This document shows, one piece after another, positions 27,291-36,212 of a stretch of DNA of 64,000 nucleotides. The stretch is from contig JAWXBY010000084.1 of the NCBI GenBank assembly GCA_034440355.1, positions 1 to 64,000 on the forward strand, given 5' to 3'. Source of the DNA: SZUA-430 sp034440355 (GTDB lineage: Bacteria > Pseudomonadota > Alphaproteobacteria > Micropepsales > Micropepsaceae). The notes below the pieces were generated by a model. It saw nothing but the letters and a program-made list of their open reading frames with translations. It was not told the origin of the DNA and made no database searches. The translations under genes and the position numbers were made by a program. The first letter of the stretch is position 1, and each line of letters begins with the position of its first letter.

Positions 27291-27397
27291 GGTTAATCCT
27301 TATGGTCCGTGGGATATTCGCGCTGGTTTAGCCCATTGCGTGGGGGCGTGCATCCCCTCAATGTGCGGCCCGATTGTGCAGTTGCTAAGGTCGCTTC

Positions 27398-28105
27398 GTG
27401 ACGGACGGTAAGAAAGCGCTGGTTTTGTTTTCCGGCGGGCAAGATTCGGCAACGTGTCTCGCCTGGGCGCTGGATGCGTTCGCGCGTGTCGAAACCGTCG
27501 GGTTCGCTTACGGGCAGCGGCATGCCGTCGAGATGGACGTGCGCACGAGGTTCGCCGACGGGTTGCGGGCGCGGTTTCCGGCTTGGGACGAGAAGCTCGG
27601 TGCGGATCACGTGCTGGATCTTTCGGTGATCAAGGCGTTGGGCGCGACTGCGCTGACCGGCGATGGTGAGATCGCGATGGGGAAGAATGGGTTGCCCACG
27701 ACGTTCGTGCCGGGACGCAACATCTTCTTCTTCACCGCGGCGGCGGCGCTGGCCTATCGGCGCGGGATCAAGCATCTCGTCGGCGGCATGTGCGAGACGG
27801 ATTATTCCGGTTACCCCGACTGCCGCGACGACACGCTGAAGAGTTTGCAGGCGAGTTTGAATCTGGGACTCGATGCGCGGCTGGTGATCGATACGCCGCT
27901 GATGTGGCGCGATAAGGCGGCGACGTGGGTGCTGGCTGAAGAGCTTGGCGGCGCGGCGTTGATCGACTTGATCGTCGAGGAGACGCATTCCTGTTATCGC
28001 GGCGACCGGACGAAGCGGCATGCGTGGGGTTATGGCTGCGCCGATTGTCCGGCGTGTGATTTGCGGGCGAACGGGTGGGCGCGCTTCAAGGCCGAACGCG
28101 CATGA
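27398..28105 (+). CDS. queC: 7-cyano-7-deazaguanine synthase QueC
   Basis: 235 residues; ATP-dependent conversion of 7-carboxy-7-deazaguanine to preQ0. It has the PP-loop L-F-S-G-G-Q-D-S-A-T and the four zinc-binding cysteines near the C-terminus (C-Y-R-G-D, G-Y-G-C-A-D-C-P-A-C). The GTG at 27398 is the start used. First gene of a tightly packed operon queC-queE-queD-gfa-queF. Confidence 0.96.
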   Translation: MTDGKKALVLFSGGQDSATCLAWALDAFARVETVGFAYGQRHAVEMDVRTRFADGLRARFPAWDEKLGADHVLDLSVIKALGATALTGDGEIAMGKNGLPTTFVPGRNIFFFTAAAALAYRRGIKHLVGGMCETDYSGYPDCRDDTLKSLQASLNLGLDARLVIDTPLMWRDKAATWVLAEELGGAALIDLIVEETHSCYRGDRTKRHAWGYGCADCPACDLRANGWARFKAERA

Positions 28106-28737
28106 CGTATGCGGTCAAAGAGATTTTCTACACGCTGCAAGGCGAGGGGATGCGCGCGGGGCGGCCCGCCGTGTTCTGCCGCTTTGCCGGATGTAACTTG
28201 TGGTCGGGGCGCGAGGTTGATCGTGCCGACGCGCAATGCACGTTTTGCGACACGCAATTCGTCGGCACTGACGGCGAGGGCGGCGGCAAGTTCGAGAACG
28301 CTTCGGCGCTGGCGTGCGCGGTCGCTGCGTTGTGGCCTGCGAACGGCGGCGGCAAGCGGTATGTCGTGTTTACGGGCGGGGAGCCCTTGTTGCAGTTGGA
28401 CGGCGCGTTGATCGATGCCATCCATGCGCTCGATTTCGAGATTGCGATCGAGACCAACGGGACAATCGAAGCGCCTGCAGGGATCGATTGGGTTTGCGTC
28501 AGTCCGAAGGCCGGCACCGAACTCGTGCAGCGGCGCGGGAACGAGTTGAAGTTGGTTTATCCGCAAGCGGGTGCGGAGCCTGAACGGTTTCAGACGCTCG
28601 CCTTCGAGCATTTCTTGTTGCAGCCGATGTGGGGCGACAAGACGGTTGAAAACACGCACGCGGCCGCGCGCTATTGCATGGCGCATCCGCGCTGGCGGCT
28701 CAGCGTGCAGACACACAAGTGGATCGGCATTCCGTGA
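28102..28737 (+). CDS. queE: 7-carboxy-7-deazaguanine synthase QueE
   Basis: 211-residue radical SAM enzyme. The cluster motif is C-x14-C-x2-C (G-C-N-L-W through C-T-F-C-D-T), the long-insertion form described for some QueE proteins. Also seen: T-L-Q-G-E-G, F-T-G-G-E-P and I-E-T-N-G-T. Converts carboxytetrahydropterin to CDG. ATG overlaps the queC stop by four bases. Confidence 0.95.
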   Translation: MTYAVKEIFYTLQGEGMRAGRPAVFCRFAGCNLWSGREVDRADAQCTFCDTQFVGTDGEGGGKFENASALACAVAALWPANGGGKRYVVFTGGEPLLQLDGALIDAIHALDFEIAIETNGTIEAPAGIDWVCVSPKAGTELVQRRGNELKLVYPQAGAEPERFQTLAFEHFLLQPMWGDKTVENTHAAARYCMAHPRWRLSVQTHKWIGIP

Positions 28738-29105
28738 TTTCGATTACCAAAGAATTTCGTTTCGACGCGGCGCATTTTCTGCCGACGGCGCCTAAGGGGC
28801 ATCCGAATTCCCGGATGCACGGGCATTCGTTCGCGGTGGCGTTGACGCTTGAAGGCGTGCCGGATCCGGCGAAAGGTTGGATCCGAGATTTCGCTGAGGT
28901 GGAGCGTGCGATCGGCGATCTGCGCGAGCGCCTCGATCATCACACATTGAACGAGATACCGGGGCTTGAGTTGCCGACGTTGGAGCGCATCGCGCGGTTT
29001 ATCTTCGACGATTTGAAGGCGACGTTGCCGGAGATTGCGTCGGTGACGGTGCGGCGCGACTCGCTCGGTGAGTCCTGTACCTATTGGAGGGCGGAGGACG
29101 CATGA
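28734..29105 (+). CDS. queD: 6-carboxytetrahydropterin synthase QueD
   Basis: 123 residues. The zinc ligands are seen as F-D-A-A-H-F and M-H-G-H-S-F, and E-V-E-R-A and D-H-H-T-L-N follow as in the 6-pyruvoyl-tetrahydropterin synthase family. It starts with GTG at 28734, overlapping the queE stop (GTGA). Confidence 0.94.
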   Translation: MISITKEFRFDAAHFLPTAPKGHPNSRMHGHSFAVALTLEGVPDPAKGWIRDFAEVERAIGDLRERLDHHTLNEIPGLELPTLERIARFIFDDLKATLPEIASVTVRRDSLGESCTYWRAEDA

Positions 29106-29512
29106 TTACGGGAAGCTGCGCTTGCGGCGGCATTCGCTTTGAGATCGATAAGGTCTTGGCGCTGACGCATTGCCACTGTTCGATTTGCCGGAAGCTGAGC
29201 GGCGCCGCGTTCGCGACCTATGCGCATGTGGCGAAGGGCAAGTTTCGCTGGGTGTCGGGCGAGGATTTGGTTTCGCATTTTGAATCGACGCCAGGCAGCA
29301 CGCGCGGGTTCTGCAAGCAGTGCGGTTCGCAGGCGCCGGGGCAGGCGCCCTACCTACCCACCGTCAGCGTCGCGGCCGGTTTGCTGGACAACGATCCCGG
29401 TGTGAGACCGATGGTGCACGTGTTCACCTCGTCGAAAGCGCCGTGGTGGGACATTGCCGACGATCTGCCGCAGCACGAGAAATGGATGCCGGGCTATGAG
29501 CCGAAAAAGTAA
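29102..29512 (+). CDS. GFA-family zinc protein in the queuosine operon
   Basis: 136 residues with the cysteine pattern of the glutathione-dependent formaldehyde-activating family: C-A-C-G-G-I-R-F, C-H-C-S-I-C-R-K and C-K-Q-C-G-S. Start at 29102 overlaps the queD stop by four bases, with GGAGGACGC before it, so it is fully embedded in the operon. No role in queuosine synthesis is known to me; most family members have no proven substrate. Confidence 0.88.
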   Translation: MITGSCACGGIRFEIDKVLALTHCHCSICRKLSGAAFATYAHVAKGKFRWVSGEDLVSHFESTPGSTRGFCKQCGSQAPGQAPYLPTVSVAAGLLDNDPGVRPMVHVFTSSKAPWWDIADDLPQHEKWMPGYEPKK

Positions 29513-29963
29513 GGGCGAAGGCCTGACGCAGTTGGGCACGGCGTCTGCGTTGCCGGCATCGCCGGATGACGCGCAGCTGGAGCGCGTCGCCAATCCGCAT
29601 GGCGATACGGATTATCTCGTGCGCTTCACCGCACCGGAGTTTACGTCGCTGTGTCCGGTGACGGGACAGCCGGATTTTGCGCATCTCGTCATCGATTATG
29701 CGCCGGGGACGTGGATCGTCGAATCGAAGTCGTTGAAGCTGTTCTTAGGTGCGTTTCGCAATCACGGTGCGTTTCATGAGGATTGCACCGTCGCCATTGG
29801 CAAGCGCGTGACGGAGACGATCGCGCCGAAGTGGCTGCGCATCGGCGGTTATTGGTATCCGCGCGGCGGGATGCCGATCGACGTGTTCTGGCAGACCGGT
29901 AAATTGCCGAGCGGGCTCTGGGTACCAGAGCAAGGCGTGGCGCCCTATCGAGGGAGAGGGTGA
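29496..29963 (+). CDS. queF: NADPH-dependent 7-cyano-7-deazaguanine reductase QueF
   Basis: 155 residues, the short (YkvM) form. Catalytic Cys lies in F-T-S-L-C-P-V-T-G-Q-P-D-F-A, the NADPH motif in E-S-K-S-L-K-L-F-L, and a second cysteine in F-H-E-D-C. Reduces preQ0 to preQ1, completing a full CDG-to-preQ1 set. The start at 29496 overlaps the GFA gene by 17 bases. Confidence 0.95.
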   Translation: MSRKSKGEGLTQLGTASALPASPDDAQLERVANPHGDTDYLVRFTAPEFTSLCPVTGQPDFAHLVIDYAPGTWIVESKSLKLFLGAFRNHGAFHEDCTVAIGKRVTETIAPKWLRIGGYWYPRGGMPIDVFWQTGKLPSGLWVPEQGVAPYRGRG

Positions 29964-30577
29964 TGGCTTCGACGCTGGAGTTTTGGTTCGAGTTCGCCAG
30001 CACCTATTCCTATCCGGCTGCGCATGCGGTGGAGGCGGCGGCGAAGGCGCGTGGTGTGCCGGTGACGTGGCGCGCGTTTTTGTTGGGGCCGATTTTTGGG
30101 GCGCAGGGTTGGAACGACTCGCCGTTCAATATTTATCCGGCGAAGGGCGCCTACATGTGGCGTGACCTGGCGCGGCTGTGCGCGGCACAGGGTTTGCCGC
30201 TGACGCGGCCGTCGCAGTTTCCGCGCAACGGGTTGCTGGCGGCGCGCATCTCGTGCCGGTTTGCGGACGAGGCTTGGCTGCCGGAGTTTGTGCGGCGGGT
30301 CTACTCGGCGAATTTTTCGCGTGATCTCGATATTTCGTCGCCGTTTGTGATCGGCGAGATTTTGTCGACGATGGGGCAGAACGCGGCCGAGGTGATGCGC
30401 GCGGCGCAGGCGCAGGAGTCGAAGGACGGTCTGCGCGTTCAGACCGAGAAAGCCGTCGCGATGGGTTTGATCGGCGCGCCGTCTTATGTCGTCGACGGCG
30501 AGGTGTTTTGGGGTGGTGACCGGTTAGGTGCGGCGCTCGATTGGGCGACGGGCAAGCGCACCGTTGTTGAGATTTAG
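29963..30577 (+). CDS. 2-hydroxychromene-2-carboxylate isomerase-like DsbA-fold protein
   Basis: 204 residues of the GST-kappa/DsbA-like fold: F-E-F-A-S-T-Y-S-Y at the N-terminus (no CxxC), R-A-F-L-L-G-P-I-F, and near the end G-A-P-S-Y-V-V-D-G-E-V-F-W-G-G-D-R-L. Family members isomerise aromatic ring-cleavage products with glutathione. The start overlaps the queF stop by one base (TGATG). Its connection to the queuosine genes may be only positional. Confidence 0.85.
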   Translation: MASTLEFWFEFASTYSYPAAHAVEAAAKARGVPVTWRAFLLGPIFGAQGWNDSPFNIYPAKGAYMWRDLARLCAAQGLPLTRPSQFPRNGLLAARISCRFADEAWLPEFVRRVYSANFSRDLDISSPFVIGEILSTMGQNAAEVMRAAQAQESKDGLRVQTEKAVAMGLIGAPSYVVDGEVFWGGDRLGAALDWATGKRTVVEI

Positions 30578-31161
30578 CGCCGTGCTAGCTTTGCGCATTC
30601 CTTGTGGCGGAAGCATTGGGTGGTGTGGTCGTTGACCATGCCTACGGCCTGCGCGAAGGCGTAGACGATGGTTGGGCCGCAGAAGGTGAAGCCTCGTTTC
30701 TTCAGTTCTTTCGACATGGCTTGGCTCATCGGGGTTTCGGCGGGGACGCTTTTGATGCCGTCCCATTTGTTTTGCAGCGGTTTGCCGTCGACGAAGTTCC
30801 AAAGGAAGCCGGAGAAGCCGTTGGGTTCTTTCTCCATGATGTCGAGATAGGCGCGTGCGTTCTTGATCGTGCCTTCGATTTTGCCGCGGTGGCGGATAAT
30901 GCCTTCGTCCTGCAGGAGTTTGGCGATTTTCGTTTCGTTGTAGCGGGCGATTTTCTTTGGGTCGAATTTGTCGAAGGCGCGGCGGAAGTTTTCGCGTTTG
31001 CGCAGGATGGTGATCCAGCTGAGGCCCGCCTGGAAACCGTCGAGGATCAGTTTTTCGTAGAGCGCGCGGTCTTCATATTCGGGCACGCCCCATTCTTCGT
31101 CGTGATAGGCGACGTAGAGGTCGTCTTCGCCGGGCCAGGCGCAGCGGGTTTTCTTGCTCAT
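30574..31161 (-). CDS. tag: DNA-3-methyladenine glycosylase I
   Basis: 195 residues; removes 3-methyladenine from alkylated DNA. Signatures are C-A-W-P-G at the N-terminus, D-E-E-W-G-V-P, the A-G-L-S-W helix-hairpin region, and the zinc ligands (Cys near residue 8, H-x-H/C-x near the C-terminus, C-F-R-H-K-E-C). The ATG at 31161 overlaps the upstream VOC gene stop by one base, and its stop overlaps the convergent isomerase gene. Confidence 0.95.
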   Translation of the reverse strand: MSKKTRCAWPGEDDLYVAYHDEEWGVPEYEDRALYEKLILDGFQAGLSWITILRKRENFRRAFDKFDPKKIARYNETKIAKLLQDEGIIRHRGKIEGTIKNARAYLDIMEKEPNGFSGFLWNFVDGKPLQNKWDGIKSVPAETPMSQAMSKELKKRGFTFCGPTIVYAFAQAVGMVNDHTTQCFRHKECAKLARR

Positions 31162-31592
31162 CAACGGCGCTTGGCTTTCTTGGCCGGCTTCGCCGCGGCT
31201 TTTGTGGTTGCAGGCATTTTGACGACGACGGCTTCGATCTTGTTGCCGTCGATGTCGCGGCAGAAGGCGCCGTAGTAGTCGGGGCCGTAGTCCGGACGTG
31301 GGCCGGGGGCGCCGTCGTCCTTGCCGCCGCTCGCGAGCGCTGCTGCGTGGAAGGCGTTGACAGCGGCCTTGTTGCGTGCGGCGAAGGAAATGTGGACGCC
31401 GTTGCCGATGCTTGCCTTCTTTTGATCGTGGGGCAGGCCGACCCAGAATTCCGGCGTCTTGTCGCCGTACGCAACGGCGTAGGGCAGGACTTCCATTACG
31501 CGTTTGTAGCCGAGCGCCTTCAGGACCTTGTCGTAGAAGGCGGCGGATTTTGCGACGTCGCGCACGCCGACGGAAACGTGGTGCAGCATCAT
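31161..31592 (-). CDS. VOC-family (glyoxalase-like) protein
   Basis: 143 residues, a single vicinal oxygen chelate domain with M-L-H-H-V-S-V-G-V-R-D, F-Y-D-K-V-L and Y-Y-G-A-F-C-R-D-I-D-G-N-K-I-E-A. Ends in a lysine/alanine-rich tail. Sits between ygfZ (3-base gap) and tag in one operon. Function unknown. Confidence 0.85.
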   Translation of the reverse strand: MMLHHVSVGVRDVAKSAAFYDKVLKALGYKRVMEVLPYAVAYGDKTPEFWVGLPHDQKKASIGNGVHISFAARNKAAVNAFHAAALASGGKDDGAPGPRPDYGPDYYGAFCRDIDGNKIEAVVVKMPATTKAAAKPAKKAKRR

Positions 31593-31595
31593 GGC

Positions 31596-32423
31596 TTATT
31601 CTCCGGTGGGCAGGATCAACGGATAGGCGGGGCGGCCGATGCGGACGGTGACGCCGCTAGCGTCGGCTTCTTCAGCGTTGCCCAAGCGGTCGAGACGCAC
31701 AAGAGCCAAGCCGCGTGCGCCGATCGCGCCGCGCAGTTCGCCGATGTCGGTCGCGCCGAGTTTGATCGGCGTGCCGGGCGGCGGCAGCGGCGCGTCGGCG
31801 GTGACGGGCAGCATGCGGCGGCGGGCTGTTGCGCGGTGCTTCATGCGGGCGGTGAGTTCTTGGCCGACGTAGCAGCCTTTGTCGAAAGAAACGCCGTGGA
31901 GTTCTTCGAAATTGCAGTCGAGCGGGAAGAGTGTTTCGGGCGGGATGTCGGTTGCTGCATCAGGGACGCCGAGCGACAGGCGGCGATCTTGATAAGCGTC
32001 ATCGTCCGTCTGTGCATTGTCGGCCGAGCCGGTGATCACGCGATGGCCTAAGGCCGCGAGGCGCGGGTCTTCGAAGGTGACGTCGCCGCCTGCGGGTGTC
32101 GCGTCCGCTAGGACGTAAAGGTCGGCAGAGCGGTCGGTGATCGTTACCTTGGCGCGGAGCTTGTACTTCTTTAGGCGGGCGGCGAGGTCGGCGGCGTTGG
32201 CTCTGACGCAGTCGAGCCAGAACGTGTCGCCGGTTGCCTTCACGATCAGGAAGTCGTGGATGATCTTGCCCTGCGGGGTGAGCAGGGCGGCGTAGATGGC
32301 GCGGTTGCTGTCGACCACCGCCATGTCGTTGGTGATGAGGCCCTGCAGGAACGACGACGCGTCGGGTCCTGAAACCTCAACGACGGCGCGGTCTTTCAAC
32401 AGGATGGCTGGGCGGGACGTCAT
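31596..32423 (-). CDS. ygfZ: tRNA-modifying/Fe-S assembly folate-binding protein YgfZ
   Basis: 275 residues from the ATG at 32423, of the GcvT-like family. The diagnostic motif K-G-C-Y-V-G-Q-E-L is present, as are the N-terminal G-P-D-A-S-S-F-L-Q-G-L-I-T-N-D and P-Q-G-K. It helps repair or assembly of certain Fe-S proteins such as MiaB. First gene of the ygfZ-VOC-tag operon, divergent from the dihydroorotase gene. Confidence 0.92.
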   Translation of the reverse strand: MTSRPAILLKDRAVVEVSGPDASSFLQGLITNDMAVVDSNRAIYAALLTPQGKIIHDFLIVKATGDTFWLDCVRANAADLAARLKKYKLRAKVTITDRSADLYVLADATPAGGDVTFEDPRLAALGHRVITGSADNAQTDDDAYQDRRLSLGVPDAATDIPPETLFPLDCNFEELHGVSFDKGCYVGQELTARMKHRATARRRMLPVTADAPLPPPGTPIKLGATDIGELRGAIGARGLALVRLDRLGNAEEADASGVTVRIGRPAYPLILPTGE

Positions 32424-32548
32424 CGAATGAGAAGTAGGGTGTGGGGCTTTGCGTTGGCAAGGGCGGAAGGTGGCAACATTGGGTGTTGTTGGCCCGCGCA
32501 CTCTGCTATCGCATGGCCCGCGACGATGACCTCACTGGGCGGACGGGA

Positions 32549-33886
32549 ATGAGCGAGAGTTTCGACCTGCTTTTGGCGAACGGGACCGTGGTGACGCCGT
32601 GGGGGACGTTTGCCGCGGACGTCGGGGTGAGGAGCGGGCGCATTGCGGCGGTCGGGGCGCTGGGCTCGATGAAGGCAAAGGCGGTGCGCGATGTGCGCGG
32701 GCTGCATGTGCTGCCGGGAGCGATCGACAGCCAGGTGCATTTCCGCGAGCCGGGGCCGACGCATAAGGAAGATTTAGAGACGGGATCGCGGGCGGCCGTC
32801 TTGGGCGGCGTGACCTCCGTATTCGAGATGCCGAACACCGCGCCGCCGACGACGAGCGCGGACGCGCTGAACGAGAAGCTGACGCGGGCGCGCGGGCGGA
32901 TGTGGTGCGATCACGCGTTCTACGTCGGCGCGACGCCGGACAATGCCGAGGCGCTGGCCGATCTCGAGAAGATGCCGGGTGCTGTCGGTGTGAAGATGTT
33001 TATGGGGTCGTCGACGGGCACGCTGCTGGTCGCTGACGACGATCATGTGGGGCGCGTGTTGCAGCATGGTCGGCGGCGCGTTGCGGTACATGCGGAGGAC
33101 GAGGATCGTCTGAACGCGCGTAAGAATCTGCGCGTGGCGGGTGATCCCAGGTCGCATCCGGTTTGGCGCGACGCGCAAGCGGCGCTGCTCGCCACGCAGC
33201 GGGTCGTGTCGTTGGCGCGGAAGGCTGCGCGGCGGGTTCATATCCTGCACGTGTCGACGGGCGATGAGATGGCGTATCTGCGCGATCACAAGGACATCGC
33301 CACCGTCGAGACGACGCCGAACCATCTGACCCTTGTGGCGCCGGAGTGTTACGAGCGGCTTGGGACATACGCGCAGATGAACCCTCCCGTGCGCGATGCG
33401 TCGCATCGCGAAGCGATTTGGGCTGCGGTGCGGGCCGGCATCGTCGATGTGCTGGGTTCGGATCACGCGCCGCATACGCGTGAGGAGAAGGACAAGGGGT
33501 ATCCGGATACGCCTTCGGGGATGACCGGCGTGCAGACGTTGGTGCCGATCCTACTCGACCACGTGAATGCGGGACGGCTGACGTTGGAGCGGTTCGTCGA
33601 TCTCGTCGCGCACGGTCCGCAGCGTGTCTTTGGGCTTTCGACCAAGGGGCGGATTGCGGTTGGGTTCGATGCGGACTTTACGATCGTCGATCTGAAAGCC
33701 AAGCGCACGATCGAGAACAAGTGGATCGCAAGCCGCTGTGGCTGGACGCCGTTCGACGGCGTGACCGTGACGGGCTTTCCTGTCGGCACGATCCTGCGCG
33801 GCGAGGTCGTCATGTGGGACGGCGCGTTGCAGGGCGTCGCGCGGGGCGCGCCGCTTACGTTTCTTGAGACGCTTCAACCTGTCTGA
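32549..33886 (+). CDS. Dihydroorotase-like amidohydrolase (first metal His replaced by Gln)
   Basis: 445 residues from the ATG at 32549 (M-S-E-S-F-D-L-L-L). It has the overall dihydroorotase/allantoinase amidohydrolase pattern: E-T-G-S-R-A-A, the carbamylated-lysine region G-V-K-M-F, H-I-L-H-V-S-T, and the catalytic Asp in G-S-D-H-A-P-H-T. However, the usual D-x-H-x-H-x-R-E-P-G reads I-D-S-Q-V-H-F-R-E-P-G, so the first metal His is Gln. Some alphaproteobacterial homologues share this change. Dihydroorotase activity is therefore uncertain. No other pyr genes are nearby. Confidence 0.8.
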   Translation: MSESFDLLLANGTVVTPWGTFAADVGVRSGRIAAVGALGSMKAKAVRDVRGLHVLPGAIDSQVHFREPGPTHKEDLETGSRAAVLGGVTSVFEMPNTAPPTTSADALNEKLTRARGRMWCDHAFYVGATPDNAEALADLEKMPGAVGVKMFMGSSTGTLLVADDDHVGRVLQHGRRRVAVHAEDEDRLNARKNLRVAGDPRSHPVWRDAQAALLATQRVVSLARKAARRVHILHVSTGDEMAYLRDHKDIATVETTPNHLTLVAPECYERLGTYAQMNPPVRDASHREAIWAAVRAGIVDVLGSDHAPHTREEKDKGYPDTPSGMTGVQTLVPILLDHVNAGRLTLERFVDLVAHGPQRVFGLSTKGRIAVGFDADFTIVDLKAKRTIENKWIASRCGWTPFDGVTVTGFPVGTILRGEVVMWDGALQGVARGAPLTFLETLQPV

Positions 33887-33893
33887 GGTGAGC

Positions 33894-34199
33894 TCAGTGC
33901 AGGCTGATTTCCGTTCCGACGTAGCGCATGTCCAGCGGCGAAAGGATGCCGCAAGAGGCGACGCGTACGGAATGCAAACGTCCTTCGATGCTCGTCTCCC
34001 AGAACTTCAAGAACTTGTTCAGCACCGGGTATTTCGGCGCCAAGTCGAGTTCTTGCCAAAGGAAAGTTTGGAGAAGATCCGGATGATCGGGCATGCGGTA
34101 CAGGATCTCCGCCGTCGTGAGGCGGTACCCCTTCAACATCAAGTTCAACTGGCCCAACGCACACTCCCCGCGGTTGATTACGCCAAACGCGTCGCGCAT
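33894..34199 (-). CDS. Usg-family protein
   Basis: About 101 residues from an ATG at 34199; the frame is open to 34235. The stretch L-K-G-Y-R-L-T-T-A-E-I-L-Y-R-M-P-D-H-P, then L-L-Q-T-F-L-W-Q-E, and the ending I-S-L-H are characteristic of the alphaproteobacterial Usg family. Originally named for a gene beside trpF, it has no established biochemical function. It converges on the dihydroorotase-like gene. Confidence 0.88.
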   Translation of the reverse strand: MRDAFGVINRGECALGQLNLMLKGYRLTTAEILYRMPDHPDLLQTFLWQELDLAPKYPVLNKFLKFWETSIEGRLHSVRVASCGILSPLDMRYVGTEISLH

Positions 34200-34409
34200 C
34201 CCACTCAAGGCTACGCTCCACGGACTGCCCCACAATCGTCAGTGTGCGGCGCATTCCGTAAAACAATCGTAGGCACGACGTTTGAGAACTGTCGAGACGG
34301 GACGTGGTTCCTGAATGGTAACGCTTGACGTTCGTGTCGAATTGCTGTGCCGTCGCAACACTTTTGCTGTTAGCGCTTACCAATCGCGAGTGCCAACCGA
34401 GGATGATCG

Positions 34410-35402
34410 ATGTCTGAAAAATTCCGCTGCATCTTGGTAACCAAAGGGGATGCCGGTCCGACGGCCGCGCTCTCCGAGTTCAGCGAGGCGGAGTTGATGG
34501 ACGGCGACGTGACCGTCGCCGTCTCGCACTCGACATTGAATTATAAGGACGGGCTTGCGATTACGGGCGCTGCGCCTGTCGTGCGGAAATTTCCGCTGAT
34601 CGCCGGGATCGATTTCGCGGGCAAGGTGCTTTCGTCCGGCGATGCGCGGTTCAAGGTCGGCGACGCCGTCGTGTGCAACGGTTGGGGCATGGGCGAGACG
34701 CATCACGGCGGGTATGCGACGCGCGCGCGGGTCAAGGGCGAATGGCTGGTGCCGCTTCCTTCGGCATTCGCGGCGGCCGATGCCATGGCAATAGGCACGG
34801 CCGGTTACACGTCGATGCTGTCGGTGATGGCGCTTGAGGATGCGGGGCTGACGCCGGCGAAGGGGCCGGTGTTGGTGACGGGTGCAGCTGGCGGTGTCGG
34901 CAGCATCGCGATCGCGCTGCTGTCGAAGCTGGGCTATCGCGTCATCGCCTCGACCGGACGCGTCAGTGAAGAGGCCTATCTAAAGGAGCTGGGCGCGTCG
35001 GAGGTTATCGACCGGGCGGAACTCAACACCGATGTGCGGCCGCTCGCGAAGGAGCGCTGGGCGGGGGCTGTCGATTCCGTCGGGTCGAAGACGCTCGCGA
35101 ATGTGCTGTCGGCGACGCAATATGGCGGTGTGGTCGCGGCGTGTGGCTTGGCGCAGGGCATGGATCTGCCGTCGTCGGTCGCGCCGTTTATTCTGCGCGG
35201 CGTGACGTTGGCGGGGGTCGAATCCGTGCATTGTCCGCGGCCGCGCCGGCTCAAGGCGTGGGAGCGGTTGGCGAAGGATTTGGACCTGACGAAACTTCGC
35301 GCCACGATCACAAAGGCCAAGCTTGCCGACGTTCTGACCTTGGCGCCGCAGATTTTGAAGGGCCAGGTGCGCGGGCGCGTCGTCGTCGACGTGCTGGCCT
35401 AA
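34410..35402 (+). CDS. acuI: Acrylyl-CoA reductase/YhdH-type oxidoreductase
   Basis: 330-residue zinc-free medium-chain dehydrogenase/reductase of the AcuI/YhdH group. Seen: L-N-Y-K-D-G-L-A-I-T-G, the N-terminal I-A-G-I-D-F-A-G-K-V, and the NADPH-binding G-A-A-G-G-V-G-S-I-A. AcuI reduces acryloyl-CoA to propionyl-CoA. The ATG at 34410 follows GAGGATGATCG. Upstream (34200-34409) separates it from the divergent Usg gene. Confidence 0.88.
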   Translation: MSEKFRCILVTKGDAGPTAALSEFSEAELMDGDVTVAVSHSTLNYKDGLAITGAAPVVRKFPLIAGIDFAGKVLSSGDARFKVGDAVVCNGWGMGETHHGGYATRARVKGEWLVPLPSAFAAADAMAIGTAGYTSMLSVMALEDAGLTPAKGPVLVTGAAGGVGSIAIALLSKLGYRVIASTGRVSEEAYLKELGASEVIDRAELNTDVRPLAKERWAGAVDSVGSKTLANVLSATQYGGVVAACGLAQGMDLPSSVAPFILRGVTLAGVESVHCPRPRRLKAWERLAKDLDLTKLRATITKAKLADVLTLAPQILKGQVRGRVVVDVLA

Positions 35403-35537
35403 GGCCTTGGGCGGCCACACGAAGGAAGTGTTAACCAGGATCGGCCAGCCTCCGGTGACCGTGCTGATTCCTGTTGCGGACCGGAGTCTGTATTGTCGCG
35501 CGCATAAATACGACCAGAGATCCGGGGGCGGACGCCA

Positions 35538-36212
35538 GTGACTGCAGGTTTGGACTGGCTCACTCTCATCGGCGGCGGCCTGGTTATCGGCCTCCTGGTG
35601 GCCGCGCCGATCGGGCCGGTCAACCTCATCTGTATCCGACGCACCTTGTCTTACGGGCAGTTGAACGGGTTCTTGGCGGGGCTGGGCGCCGCGCTCGGCG
35701 ATGGAATTTTTGCTATTGCGGCCGGATTTGGCGTACGGGCCGTGTTCGAATTGATCGAAGACATGGGCGTGGTGCTGCAGCTTGCCGGCGCGGGCTTGCT
35801 CATCTTCTATGGCCTTCGCGTGTTCATCTATGCGACGCCGCCTGAGATCATGCGCAACCCCGACGGCAGCATCCAAAGCGGCTCAGTCGGTGACCTAGCC
35901 GCGGCCTTCGCCAGTACGTTTGCGCTGACCATCACGAATCCGGCGACGATGCTGGGCTTTGCCGCGTCGTTCGCGGGTTTGCGCGCGATCGTCGATTTCC
36001 AGTCGAGCGCCATCGCGACATGGGTGCTGATCCTATCCGTCCTGGGCGGGTCGGCCTTGTGGTGGTTTGTCGTCACCGCCGTCACCGGCATCTTCCATAA
36101 GACGATCGGCCATAAGACGCTGAAGATCATGAACCAAGCGTCGGGCCTTTTGATTTTTGCCACCGGGCTCGTGTTCTTGGGCTACGCGGTTTGGCAGCGC
36201 GTACTTCCGTGA
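35538..36212 (+). CDS. LysE-family exporter
   Basis: 224 residues with six hydrophobic helices and the family motif G-L-L-V-A-A-P-I-G-P-V-N-L-I at residues 15-28. LysE/RhtB proteins export amino acids or related compounds. GTG start at 35538. The substrate cannot be predicted. The next gene's GTG overlaps its stop by four bases (GTGA), indicating an operon with the VOC-GNAT fusion. Confidence 0.9.
   Translation: MTAGLDWLTLIGGGLVIGLLVAAPIGPVNLICIRRTLSYGQLNGFLAGLGAALGDGIFAIAAGFGVRAVFELIEDMGVVLQLAGAGLLIFYGLRVFIYATPPEIMRNPDGSIQSGSVGDLAAAFASTFALTITNPATMLGFAASFAGLRAIVDFQSSAIATWVLILSVLGGSALWWFVVTAVTGIFHKTIGHKTLKIMNQASGLLIFATGLVFLGYAVWQRVLP

Noticed and set aside
27291..27397. Possible preQ1 riboswitch before queC
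   Set aside because: No preQ1-I, -II or -III consensus elements could be read in the 107-base upstream gap.
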